Shown piece by piece: positions 1-5,528 of a stretch of 5,714 bases of DNA. Each line of letters begins with the position of its first letter. The first letter of the stretch is position 1. A program made the position numbers and the translations under genes. Below the pieces are notes generated by a model. That model saw only the letters and a list, made by a program, of their open reading frames with translations, made no database searches and had not been told where the DNA came from. This DNA comes from Devosia sp. (GTDB lineage Bacteria > Pseudomonadota > Alphaproteobacteria > Rhizobiales > Devosiaceae): the NCBI GenBank assembly GCA_016793415.1, contig JAEUMC010000368.1, positions 1-5,714 on the forward strand. The letters run 5' to 3'.

Positions 1-1319
1 CTGTCGTCCTCGACGATCACCTTGCCGGTCGGGGCGATGTCCATCGCTTCGACCTTCTGCAGCAGTTGCTCGATCTTTTCGACGTTGGCGATGTGGCGGG
101 TTTCCATCGAGAAGTTCAGCGTGATGTACTCGCGGCCCGGGCAGAAGGTGCAGATGTTGGCGGCCGGGTGCCAGGCGCCGCAATAGATCGGCTCCATCAT
201 GCCATGGGTCATCGGGCCATAGGTGCGGTGCGGCGGCACCAGGGTCAGCACCACGTGGATGCCGCCGTTGAAGCGCCAGAAGCGCTTGCCGGGCAGGAAC
301 GGCAGCGCACGGTTGAGGGCGCGCAGCGAGCGGAACATCGAGTTCATCATCACCTGGAACTTGGTGATGTCCTTCTTCTCGATCTTGTCGATGGTGTCGT
401 CGACCTTGCGCACATAGGCGACGAAATCGTCGATCACCTCGAACTTGGCTTCGAGCGCGCGGACGCGGAAGAAATCGTCATCGGCATCGTGGCGCTTGCC
501 ATCGAGCATGGTGTAGGCGGCGCCGATCACCTTCTTGGACATGTGCCGCTCTTCGCCTTCGCCGTTCAAGGCGTGGGTGACGAGCGCGAACATCAGCGAG
601 CGCTGGCGCACGCCGAGCTTGTTGGCGAGCAGGCGCAGCCGGTGACGCTTCAGCGCCAGGGTCTTGAAGCCCCACGGCTTGTCTGCCGGCGCAAGGATAT
701 TGGCGAGGGTGACGTACATGAAGGTCATGCCCCAGCCGCGCAGCGTGCCCTTGATGCGGGCGCCAAGCCCGACCTTGTTCGACTTGTCGCTCATCACGCC
801 GTGGCCGGCAGAAGCCGAGCGGGTGAGCAGCGCCGAGTCGGAGCCTTCGAGCAGCGCATGGCTCGAGCGGACCTGGATCATCGAGGCGCGTCCCATCGCG
901 TCGGGGCCGCCGCGGCGGACGACGGCGGAGACGCGGAACAGCGGCAGGTCGTCACGCTCGAAAATATCGGGCGACTTGGAGACCCACTTGTCCGGGTAGC
1001 CGTCGAACTCATCGACTTCCTCGACATGGGTGATGGCGTCGAGCAGATGCTTGGGGAACGGCTGGCCGGGGCGGGCGCCGACAAAACCGTGGCTCAGCTG
1101 CGGCGCCAGCGCCACCATGTCGGCGACGAGATTGCCCAGCGTCTCCTTGTCGAAATGCGACTTCGACGCGGCGGTGAAGAACACCGTGTCGCGCGCCTCG
1201 TAGAGGAACCACTGGAAATCGGTGAACAGCGCCTGCGGATGCTTGTTGACGGCGGCAAGCGCCAGGTCGAGCACTTCGGCATGGTCGTTGGCGAAGCTGG
1301 ACGAAGAGAAGCTCTTCAT
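1..1319 (-). CDS. WS/DGAT-like (condensation-superfamily) acyltransferase, 3' end outside window
   Basis: An open frame of 439 codons starts at the ATG at 1319-1317 and runs off the left edge without a stop, so the C-terminus is missing. AGGGGGA (1332-1326) lies 6 bases before the ATG, and a good promoter sits about 30 bases upstream. The protein begins MKSFSSSSF. Its layout resembles the CoA-dependent acyltransferase fold of wax ester synthases/DGATs and condensation domains: an N-terminal half with DDLPLFRVSAVV (about 123-134), then SHALLEG (153-159) where that family has HHxxxDG, then a second half ending in a beta-rich stretch (about 352-405) like the family's C-terminal lobe. The presumed catalytic His (H154) is kept, but the first His is Ser and the Asp is Glu. 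By family it would transfer an acyl group from CoA to an alcohol or amine; the substrate cannot be read. It is transcribed divergently from hemA. The coding call is firm; the family is a motif-level inference and a non-enzymatic relative is possible. Confidence 0.8.
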   Translation of the reverse strand, partial: MKSFSSSSFANDHAEVLDLALAAVNKHPQALFTDFQWFLYEARDTVFFTAASKSHFDKETLGNLVADMVALAPQLSHGFVGARPGQPFPKHLLDAITHVEEVDEFDGYPDKWVSKSPDIFERDDLPLFRVSAVVRRGGPDAMGRASMIQVRSSHALLEGSDSALLTRSASAGHGVMSDKSNKVGLGARIKGTLRGWGMTFMYVTLANILAPADKPWGFKTLALKRHRLRLLANKLGVRQRSLMFALVTHALNGEGEERHMSKKVIGAAYTMLDGKRHDADDDFFRVRALEAKFEVIDDFVAYVRKVDDTIDKIEKKDITKFQVMMNSMFRSLRALNRALPFLPGKRFWRFNGGIHVVLTLVPPHRTYGPMTHGMMEPIYCGAWHPAANICTFCPGREYITLNFSMETRHIANVEKIEQLLQKVEAMDIAPTGKVIVEDD

Positions 1320-1347
1320 GGCGGATCCCCCTGTTTCCGTACGGTTG

Positions 1348-1375
1348 ATACTAGCGGACGCCGGAACCGGGTCAA
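1348..1375 (-). promoter_or_regulatory. sigma70-like promoter of the acyltransferase-like gene
   Basis: On the minus strand, TTGACC (1375-1370) and TAGTAT (1353-1348) are separated by 16 bases. The first matches the -35 consensus at 5 of 6 positions and the second matches TATAAT at 4 of 6. Transcription would start near 1341, giving a leader of about 20 bases that contains the AGGGGGA ribosome binding site. This also supports the ATG at 1319 as the start. It is a consensus match only. Confidence 0.55.
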
Positions 1376-1447
1376 CGGCAAGGCATCAGGGCCGTTAATC
1401 CGGATCGAAACGGCCAGCTGGAGCGGAGTGACACGCTCGCGCTGAAC

Positions 1448-1460
1448 CCATTCTGAATGG
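1448..1460. repeat. 13-base dyad, CCATTC-T-GAATGG
   Basis: Six-base arms are perfectly complementary around a single central T. The dyad lies in the divergent control region, about 75 bases upstream of the acyltransferase-gene promoter and 245 bases before hemA. It could be an operator, but it does not match an Irr, RirA or FNR site that I know, so no regulator is proposed. Confidence 0.3.
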
Positions 1461-1470
1461 AAAATATCAC

Positions 1471-1489
1471 CAGCCGGATAAGCCGGCTG
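1471..1489. repeat. Small hairpin, CAGCCGG-ATAAG-CCGGCTG
   Basis: A perfect 7-base-pair stem with a 5-base loop, 11 bases after the 13-base dyad. No T-run follows on either strand, so it is not an intrinsic terminator. It may be part of a regulatory site in the divergent region, or chance in GC-rich DNA. Confidence 0.3.
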
Positions 1490-1514
1490 CGACGAGTTGC
1501 GCACATCTGCTTGA

Positions 1515-1543
1515 TTGGCAGAGGGGGCGCCATTGTTTAGGAT
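1515..1543 (+). promoter_or_regulatory. Possible FNR-independent promoter of hemA
   Basis: TTGGCA (1515-1520) and TAGGAT (1538-1543) are 17 bases apart, matching sigma70 consensus at 4 of 6 positions each. Transcription would start near 1550 and leave a leader of about 154 bases running through the FNR/FixK-type box and the hairpin before hemA. Two promoters for hemA, one basal and one oxygen-controlled, are known in other Alphaproteobacteria. Which is used here cannot be told from sequence. Confidence 0.35.
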
Positions 1544-1548
1544 GGTTC

Positions 1549-1570
1549 CAAGCTGCACCGGCAAGCTGCA
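1549..1570 (+). repeat. Direct repeat CAAGCTGCA x2
   Basis: Two exact 9-base copies (1549-1557 and 1562-1570) lie 13 bases apart start to start, just downstream of the putative basal start site and 39 bases before the FNR/FixK-type box. Tandem half-sites of this kind can bind a regulator, but no family is recognised. Confidence 0.25.
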
Positions 1571-1608
1571 GCCCGGCCAATGGCTTGTATTAGCCGCCGC
1601 GCGGCGAA

Positions 1609-1622
1609 TTGACCTATGTCAA
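1609..1622 (+). promoter_or_regulatory. FNR/FixK-type binding site upstream of hemA
   Basis: TTGAC-CTAT-GTCAA is a perfect inverted repeat with the 4-base centre and 14-base length of FNR/FixK boxes (TTGAY-N4-RTCAA). It is centred 88 bases before the hemA ATG. A -10-like AGCTAT (1641-1646) lies downstream at about the distance expected when the activator sits near -40. No -10 element lies 16-18 bases after the TTGACC within the box, so the box itself is unlikely to be an ordinary -35. FnrL/FixK control of hemA is established in Rhodobacter and rhizobia; assignment here is by site and context. Confidence 0.65.
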
Positions 1623-1668
1623 TGCCGGGGTCCGGGGAATAGCTATCCCTTGGCCGGTGAGGTCGCCA

Positions 1669-1685
1669 GCAGGCGAAACGCCTGC
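1669..1685 (+). promoter_or_regulatory. Hairpin in the hemA leader next to the ribosome binding site
   Basis: GCAGGCG-AAA-CGCCTGC forms a perfect 7-base-pair GC-rich stem with an AAA loop. It ends 18 bases before the hemA ATG (1704) and 6 bases before the weak Shine-Dalgarno AAGAG (1692-1696). It would be transcribed from either candidate promoter. It could affect translation or mRNA stability. No T-run follows, so it is not a terminator. Confidence 0.45.
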
Positions 1686-1703
1686 GCTATGAAGAGTGGA
1701 ACT

Positions 1704-2984
1704 ATGGACTATCGCGGGTTTTTCGAGGACGCCGTCGACACCTTGCGGCAGGAAAAGCGCTATCGCGTCTTTGCCGATCTTGAACGAATTGCCGGGCGCT
1801 TCCCCCGCGCCATCTTCCGGGACAATGCCGACAACCAGCGCGAGATCACCATCTGGTGCTCGAACGACTATCTCGGCATGGGTCAGCACCCGGTGACCAT
1901 CGCCGCCATGCAGGATACCGCCGCCAAGCTCGGCGTCGGCGCCGGCGGCACCCGCAATATCTCCGGCACCAACCGCCCGCTGGTCGAGCTCGAGCGTTCG
2001 CTGGCGGACCTGCATCGCAAGGAAGCGGCGCTGGTGTTCACCTCGGGCTTCGTTTCGAACGAGGCGGCGATCTCGACCATCGCGCGGCTGCTCCCCGATT
2101 GCGTGATCTTCTCCGACCAGCTCAACCACGCTTCGATGATCCAGGGCGTGCGCCAGTCGGGCATGGAAAAGAAGATCTTCCGCCACAATGACGTGGTGCA
2201 CCTGCGCGAGCTGCTCGCGTCGGTCGATCGCAAGCGTCCCAAGCTGATCGTCTTCGAGTCGGTGTATTCGATGGACGGCGACGTGGCGCCGATCGCCGAG
2301 ATCTGCGACCTCGCCGAAGAATTCGGCGCGCTCACCTACATCGATGAAGTGCACGCCGTGGGCATGTACGGCCCGCGCGGCGGCGGCATCGCCGATCGCG
2401 ACGGCCTGATGGGCCGCATCGACATCATCGAAGGGACGCTCGCCAAGGGTTTTGGCGTGATGGGCGGCTATGTCGCCGCCAACCAGGCGATCATCGACGC
2501 GATCCGTTCCTATGCGCCAGAGTTTATCTTCACCACCGCCCTGCCCCCGGCGCTCTGCGCGGCGGCGCGCGCCTCGATCGAGCACCTCAAGGTGTCCTCG
2601 GTGGAGCGCGAGGGCCAGCAGCGCCAGGCCCAGCTGACCAAGGACATCCTTGGCGATGCCGGCCTGCCGGTGCTGAAAACCGACACCCATATCGTGCCGG
2701 TGATCGTCGGCGACGCGCGCCTGTGCAAGGCGGCGAGCGACATGCTGATGGAAAAGCACAACATCTATATCCAGCCGATCAACTACCCGACCGTGCCCAA
2801 GGGCACGGAACGGCTGCGCATCACCCCGACGCCGCTCCATACCGATGAGATGATCATCGAGCTCCGGCATGCGCTGGTCAGCGTCTGGGCCAGCCTCGAA
2901 CTGCCGCGCGAACGCCCCACCGCCAAGGTAAGCGCCGACAAGCTGACCAGCGGGGATCTGACGTTGAGCAACGCCGGCGGCTGA
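1704..2984 (+). CDS. hemA: 5-aminolevulinate synthase (EC 2.3.1.37)
   Basis: A 426-residue PLP enzyme of the alpha-oxoamine synthase family that condenses glycine with succinyl-CoA to 5-aminolevulinate, the first committed step of heme synthesis by the Shemin (C4) pathway; cytosolic homodimer. Residues match the Rhodobacter capsulatus enzyme at the same numbers: R21, T83 and N85 in [10 protein letters not shown]142 in LNHASM, S189 in ESVYSMDG, D214 and H217 in DEVHAVG, and the PLP lysine K248 in GTLAKGFG. The C-terminal QPINYPTVP and [11 protein letters not shown] are also typical. The frame stays open upstream to beyond 1515, but [14 protein letters not shown] is the family N-terminus, so ATG 1704 is chosen; ATG 1689 would add five residues. 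The Shine-Dalgarno is weak (AAGAG, 1692-1696). There is a short divergent tail after about residue 405. No Cys-Pro heme-regulatory motif is present. It is monocistronic, with an upstream FNR/FixK-type box indicating oxygen control. Confidence 0.97.
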   Translation: MDYRGFFEDAVDTLRQEKRYRVFADLERIAGRFPRAIFRDNADNQREITIWCSNDYLGMGQHPVTIAAMQDTAAKLGVGAGGTRNISGTNRPLVELERSLADLHRKEAALVFTSGFVSNEAAISTIARLLPDCVIFSDQLNHASMIQGVRQSGMEKKIFRHNDVVHLRELLASVDRKRPKLIVFESVYSMDGDVAPIAEICDLAEEFGALTYIDEVHAVGMYGPRGGGIADRDGLMGRIDIIEGTLAKGFGVMGGYVAANQAIIDAIRSYAPEFIFTTALPPALCAAARASIEHLKVSSVEREGQQRQAQLTKDILGDAGLPVLKTDTHIVPVIVGDARLCKAASDMLMEKHNIYIQPINYPTVPKGTERLRITPTPLHTDEMIIELRHALVSVWASLELPRERPTAKVSADKLTSGDLTLSNAGG

Positions 2985-3041
2985 GGCTGGCTGGCGCATC
3001 GGCCGAAGCAGACTCGGAACGCACTCGATGTCAGCGCGTGG

Positions 3042-3154
3042 GGCCACCCCCACCCTTGATCCCTCCCCACAAGGGGGAGGGAGACGCGGACCGCGACCAT
3101 CTCAGCTATCGCCTCCCTCCCCCTTGTGGGGAGGGAATGAGGGTGGGGGTGGCC
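3042..3154. repeat. Long GC-rich palindromic intergenic repeat
   Basis: Two 42-base arms (3042-3083 and 3113-3154) are inverted copies differing at only three positions (3057-3059 against 3137-3139), around a 29-base centre. Each arm contains its own hairpin, CCCTCCCC-ACAAG-GGGGAGGG at 3061-3081 and the mirror copy at 3115-3135, so the DNA can fold as one long stem or as two short ones. It nearly fills the gap between hemA and the convergent gene at 3175. A shared terminator or mRNA-end stabiliser role is possible, although no T-run follows on either strand. Its form resembles the dispersed palindromic repeats of Rhizobiales genomes; multiple genomic copies are expected but cannot be seen here. 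Confidence 0.85.
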
Positions 3155-3174
3155 ACAGCCAGCGATGCTGGAGG

Positions 3175-3888
3175 TCAGGCCGGCGGCTGTTCGCCGCCGA
3201 AGTCGAGATTGGTCGGGCGGCTCAGGTAGCGCGGCCCCGGCTCGGTGGTGGCGACATCCGTGCCGACGGCTTCGAGCTGGAAGCGCCGAGCCCAGACCTT
3301 GCCGCTGCCGCGCAGGAAGAAGCCGTAGTGGATGGCGGCAGCCGCCTCGGGCACATCGAGCACGATGTGCCGTTCGGTCCAGCCGTTGCTGCCAGCAAGC
3401 GGGCCGTCCGGCCGGCGCATCAGGTTGTCGAAGCGCAGGTACCGTCCTTCTGCCGGATCGACCCGCATCCACAGCGTCGCGGTCTCGGCGGCCTCGGTCC
3501 GCAGTTCCGCCGTCAGCTTCAGCCTGTCGCCGCGATGCGCGTCGGCCATGATCGACTGCATCAGCACGGCGGTTTCGCCAGCCGCGCGATCGATGGCGTT
3601 GTCGCGATCGGGGCGACTCTCGATCAACGCGCTGCCGGGCGAATTGGGATCGATGCCGAGGCGGTAGGTGCCCTCGTTGGTGCCATGGGCGACGTGCCAG
3701 TCGGACGGCAGCTCGAGCGGGGCAAGATGCGCGGCGGCAATGCGGGCCGACAGCATGTTCCAGTTGGCGAAGCCGAACTGGCGCGCGACGAGCTCAAGCG
3801 CCTCGGAGTGCGAAATCTCCTGGCCGCGCTCGGCGAGGGCCTGGCGCAGTGCCTTGGCCATATGCTTGGAATCGAGAAAGGAATGCAT
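3175..3888 (-). CDS. Glyoxalase-related N-terminal domain plus beta-sandwich-like domain protein, function unknown
   Basis: 237 residues, ATG at 3888 with AGAGGA (3901-3896) seven bases upstream, TGA at 3177-3175. Residues 1-50 (SKHMAKALRQALAERG, then ISHSEALELVARQFGFANWNMLSARI) match the helical segment that Pfam calls glyoxalase-related protein (PF20066), often found beside glyoxalase-like domains. Residues about 75-215 are a different module: GDRLKLTAELRTE, TLWMRVD, FDNLMRRP, GWTERHIVLDVP and IHYGFFLRGSGKVWARRFQLEAVG. This strand-rich pattern resembles a carbohydrate-binding/galactose-binding-like beta-sandwich that I recall at the ends of some AraC-type regulators and other proteins. No helix-turn-helix, signal peptide or membrane segment is visible, and no metal-binding glyoxalase site, so it is probably cytosolic and ligand-binding, not a glyoxalase enzyme. 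It converges on hemA and is transcribed alone. Domain assignments are from memory of family motifs; the function is unknown. Confidence 0.9.
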   Translation of the reverse strand: MHSFLDSKHMAKALRQALAERGQEISHSEALELVARQFGFANWNMLSARIAAAHLAPLELPSDWHVAHGTNEGTYRLGIDPNSPGSALIESRPDRDNAIDRAAGETAVLMQSIMADAHRGDRLKLTAELRTEAAETATLWMRVDPAEGRYLRFDNLMRRPDGPLAGSNGWTERHIVLDVPEAAAAIHYGFFLRGSGKVWARRFQLEAVGTDVATTEPGPRYLSRPTNLDFGGEQPPA

Positions 3889-3949
3889 GGTCTGATCCTC
3901 TGGCGGACAGCGCGTGGGGTCAGTGCTCGCATTGCCGACGGGCTGTCCA

Positions 3950-3961
3950 TTGAGGGGTCAA
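3950..3961. repeat. 12-base palindrome TTGA-GGGG-TCAA upstream of the minus-strand gene
   Basis: A perfect inverted repeat with a 4-base centre, 62 bases before the start codon at 3888. On the minus strand its TTGACC (3961-3956) could be a -35 element, but no good -10 follows at 16-18 bases. The half-sites are too close together for an FNR/FixK box, which is TTGA-N6-TCAA. It may be an operator for another factor. The rest of this 215-base gap holds nothing clearer apart from the dyad at 4058. Confidence 0.25.
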
Positions 3962-4057
3962 ACCCGGCTTTCGTCGTGGTGCATTCACCTTTCCCGTGAG
4001 GGCGCGAGCGGCAGGCTGCACCAGCCCTGCCTGTGCAGGATACCGGCGCCATCGAGT

Positions 4058-4081
4058 CTGTCAAAGGCTGGATTGTGACAG
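4058..4081. promoter_or_regulatory. Dyad CTGTCA-N12-TGACAG before the GST gene
   Basis: Perfect 6-base arms (4058-4063 and 4076-4081) with a 12-base centre lie 22 bases before the ATG at 4104, overlapping the only GGAG (4083-4086) nearby almost completely. The position suits a repressor operator or an mRNA hairpin controlling the downstream gene. No regulator family is recognised. Confidence 0.35.
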
Positions 4082-4103
4082 CGGAGCAAGCCAAGCTCCG
4101 GCC

Positions 4104-4739
4104 ATGCAACTCCGTCTCCATTCCCGCTATCAGAACTCCGCCGGCCAGCGCGTGCGGATCGTGCTCAACCTCAAGGGCATCGGCTACGAGTATGTGCCGG
4201 TACCATCGGCCAGCTCACCGGAGTACCGCGCCATCAACCCGCAGGGGCTGATGCCGGCGCTGGAGATCGATGGGCGGATCGTAGCACAGTCGCTGGCGAT
4301 CATCGGGCTGATCGAGGAACTCTACCCGGACCCGCCATTGCTGCCGGCAGATCCGCTCGATCGCGCCGAAGCGCGGGCCTTTGCGCTGCTGATCGCGGCA
4401 GACCTGCATCCGATCAACAACAATCGGGTGCGCAAGTATCTCGCCGGCCCGATGGGCGCCAGCGAGGCGCAGGTCGATGGCTGGTATCGGCACTGGATCG
4501 CCACGGCGTTCGCAAGCCTCGAGACGGCGCTGCAGCGCCGCACGCGCTCCACTCTTTACGGGTTTACCGATGCGCCTGGCCTGGCCGAAGCCTGCCTCGT
4601 GCCGCAGATGGCCAATGCCCGCCGCTTCGGCTGCGACCTCGCCCCCTACCCGCTGCTCGAAGCCCTCGATGCCTCCTGCCGCGACCTGCCGGAGTTCGTC
4701 GCGGCTCGGCCCGAGATGCAGGTGGATTACCCAGGCTAG
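4104..4739 (+). CDS. Zeta-class glutathione S-transferase / maleylacetoacetate isomerase-like protein
   Basis: 211 residues with the two-part GST fold. N-terminal thioredoxin-like domain (1-80): RVRIVLNLKG (16-25), NPQGLMPALE (45-54) with the cis-proline P51, and QSLAII (62-67), which contacts glutathione. C-terminal helical domain: HPINNNRV (102-109) and LAEACLVPQMANARRFGCDLAPYP (160-183), strongly zeta/MaiA-like. Family members isomerise maleylacetoacetate or maleylpyruvate with glutathione, or dehalogenate haloacids. Three oddities: the active-site SSC motif of human GSTZ1 reads N11-S12-A13; the loop after strand 2 (VPVPSASSPEY) is about six to eight residues shorter than usual; and the N-capping T-L-A-D before helix 6 reads G-L-A-E. 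ATG 4104 is chosen because LRLHSRY begins the first strand; no good Shine-Dalgarno precedes it (GGAG is 17 bases away). No other tyrosine-catabolism gene is adjacent, so the substrate is open and maiA is not assigned. Confidence 0.9.
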   Translation: MQLRLHSRYQNSAGQRVRIVLNLKGIGYEYVPVPSASSPEYRAINPQGLMPALEIDGRIVAQSLAIIGLIEELYPDPPLLPADPLDRAEARAFALLIAADLHPINNNRVRKYLAGPMGASEAQVDGWYRHWIATAFASLETALQRRTRSTLYGFTDAPGLAEACLVPQMANARRFGCDLAPYPLLEALDASCRDLPEFVAARPEMQVDYPG

Positions 4740-4797
4740 ACACTTCGCGGTGGCAGGTCCGCCGATGGACCAGCGAGACGACCTGAGGCGCTCAATG

Positions 4798-4827
4798 AAA
4801 AACGCACGCCGGTCAGCGGCGTGCGTT
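4798..4827 (-). terminator. Rho-independent terminator of mscL
   Basis: AACGCACGCCG (4801-4811) and CGGCGTGCGTT (4817-4827) form a perfect 11-base-pair stem with a 5-base loop. On the minus strand the stem runs into five consecutive T residues (4802-4798), the classic intrinsic terminator form, 23 bases after the mscL stop codon. In the plus direction only TT follows, so it may stop the GST transcript less well. The rest of the 4740-4850 gap holds nothing I recognise. Confidence 0.85.
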
Positions 4828-4850
4828 CCATACGTTGCGCTGTAACGCGC

Positions 4851-5279
4851 TTACTTCTGCGCCTTGATGGCGTCGCGGATCTCGGTGAGCAGCTTTTCCT
4901 CGGTGGTGGGAGCGGGCGGCGCGGCAGGAGCGGCGGCTTCCTTCTTGCGCAGGCGGTTGATGCCCTTGACCACGAGGAACAGCACGAAGGCGATGATGGT
5001 GAACTTCACCACGGCGTTGATGAACAACCCGTAGTTCAGCGTCGCGACGCCGGCGGCCTTGGCAGCGGCGACCGACGGGACCGGGATGTTGTTGGGGTTG
5101 GAGATGACAAGGAACAGGTTCGAGAAATCGATGCCGTTGAGGATCAGGCCGATCACCGGCATGAACAGGTCGTCGACGATCGACGAGACGATGGCGCCGA
5201 AGGCGGCGCCGATGATCACACCGATGGCGAGGTCGATAACATTGCCCTTGAGGGCAAAGTCGCGAAATTCCTTGAACAT
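4851..5279 (-). CDS. mscL: Large-conductance mechanosensitive channel MscL
   Basis: 142 residues, the usual MscL length. It forms a homopentameric inner-membrane pore that opens under membrane tension to release solutes on osmotic downshock. The N-terminus [27 protein letters not shown] matches the amphipathic helix and the pore-lining first membrane helix (about 15-43); G20 aligns with the gate residue G22 of E. coli. The periplasmic loop (about 45-82) includes [12 protein letters not shown], the second membrane helix is about 83-106 ([23 protein letters not shown]), and the cytoplasmic bundle helix is [16 protein letters not shown] (127-142), reached through an Ala/Pro linker (114-124). ATG 5279 is chosen because it begins the family N-terminus and has AGGGGA (5290-5285) five bases upstream; the frame stays open further upstream without family similarity. 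It is monocistronic, with a clear terminator downstream. Confidence 0.97.
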   Translation of the reverse strand: MFKEFRDFALKGNVIDLAIGVIIGAAFGAIVSSIVDDLFMPVIGLILNGIDFSNLFLVISNPNNIPVPSVAAAKAAGVATLNYGLFINAVVKFTIIAFVLFLVVKGINRLRKKEAAAPAAPPAPTTEEKLLTEIRDAIKAQK

Positions 5280-5329
5280 GTAAGTCCCCTTGGTTGGCGG
5301 CGCCGACCGGCATTCCCGTTCTCGGCAAA

Positions 5330-5374
5330 TTGCCCAAGCCGCGCCCTCGCCGGAGTTTTTCTCGGTTTGGGCAA
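5330..5374. repeat. Inverted repeat in the mscL leader/promoter region
   Basis: TTGCCCAAGCC (5330-5340) and GGTTTGGGCAA (5364-5374) are complementary apart from one position, around a 23-base centre. The repeat lies 50-95 bases upstream of mscL, in the 249-base divergent gap. It overlaps a small palindrome, GGCAA-A-TTGCC (5324-5334). It could be an operator or a leader hairpin. No convincing mscL -35/-10 pair was found nearby. Confidence 0.3.
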
Positions 5375-5429
5375 CAAAGCAACTCAACTATTGGCGGCGG
5401 ATCAGCGGCTTGTGGACGAGTTGCCCGCC

Positions 5430-5455
5430 GGCGGGGCGGCAGCCGCGCCCCCGCC
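5430..5455. repeat. GC-rich hairpin in the divergent gap
   Basis: GGCGGGGCG (5430-5438) pairs with CGCCCCCGCC (5446-5455) with one bulged base and a 7-base loop. No T-run follows directly and no gene ends here, so a terminator role is unlikely. In DNA this GC-rich it may be chance. Confidence 0.25.
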
Positions 5456-5473
5456 ACCCGACTTTGTGTGGCC

Positions 5474-5502
5474 TTGCGAGGGGGAGGGACGGGGCAGATA
5501 TT
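5474..5502 (+). promoter_or_regulatory. Possible promoter of the PAS-domain gene
   Basis: TTGCGA (5474-5479) and GATATT (5497-5502) are 17 bases apart, each matching sigma70 consensus at 4 of 6 positions. Transcription would begin near 5509, about 20 bases before the ATG at 5529. This is consensus matching only. Confidence 0.4.
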
Positions 5503-5528
5503 GGGAGGCTGGGGGTACGGACTAGAAC

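Noticed and set aside
66..1445. 459-codon open frame on the plus strand, opposite the acyltransferase-like gene
   Set aside because: Its product is rich in Arg, His, Ala and Gly with no domain pattern, as expected from the antisense of a GC-rich gene. The minus-strand frame has family motifs, a Shine-Dalgarno and a promoter.
2433..2457. GTLAKGFG around the PLP lysine of HemA, with Gly after K-x in place of the usual Ala or Ser, considered as a sign of another alpha-oxoamine synthase
   Set aside because: KGFG also occurs in BioF, but all other residues and the C-terminal motifs are those of 5-aminolevulinate synthase, so the change is minor variation.
1614..3053. 479-codon open frame on the minus strand, opposite hemA
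   Set aside because: It is the antisense shadow of a certain hemA gene, with low-complexity composition and no ribosome binding site or domain.
3042..3154. The inverted repeat considered as ends of a transposable element or a CRISPR unit
   Set aside because: There is no gene between the arms (only 29 bases), no target duplication is evident, and there are no regularly spaced direct repeats.
3950..3961. TTGA-GGGG-TCAA considered as a second FNR/FixK box
   Set aside because: The half-sites are separated by 4 bases instead of the 6 between TTGA and TCAA in a true box, so the spacing is wrong for that family.
3028..3999. 323-codon open frame on the plus strand
   Set aside because: It runs through the palindromic repeat and antisense to the glyoxalase-related gene; its product shows no family pattern.
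4821..5525. 234-codon open frame on the plus strand, opposite mscL
   Set aside because: It starts inside the terminator hairpin and is antisense to mscL; its Asp/Gly/Val-rich product is a frame shadow.
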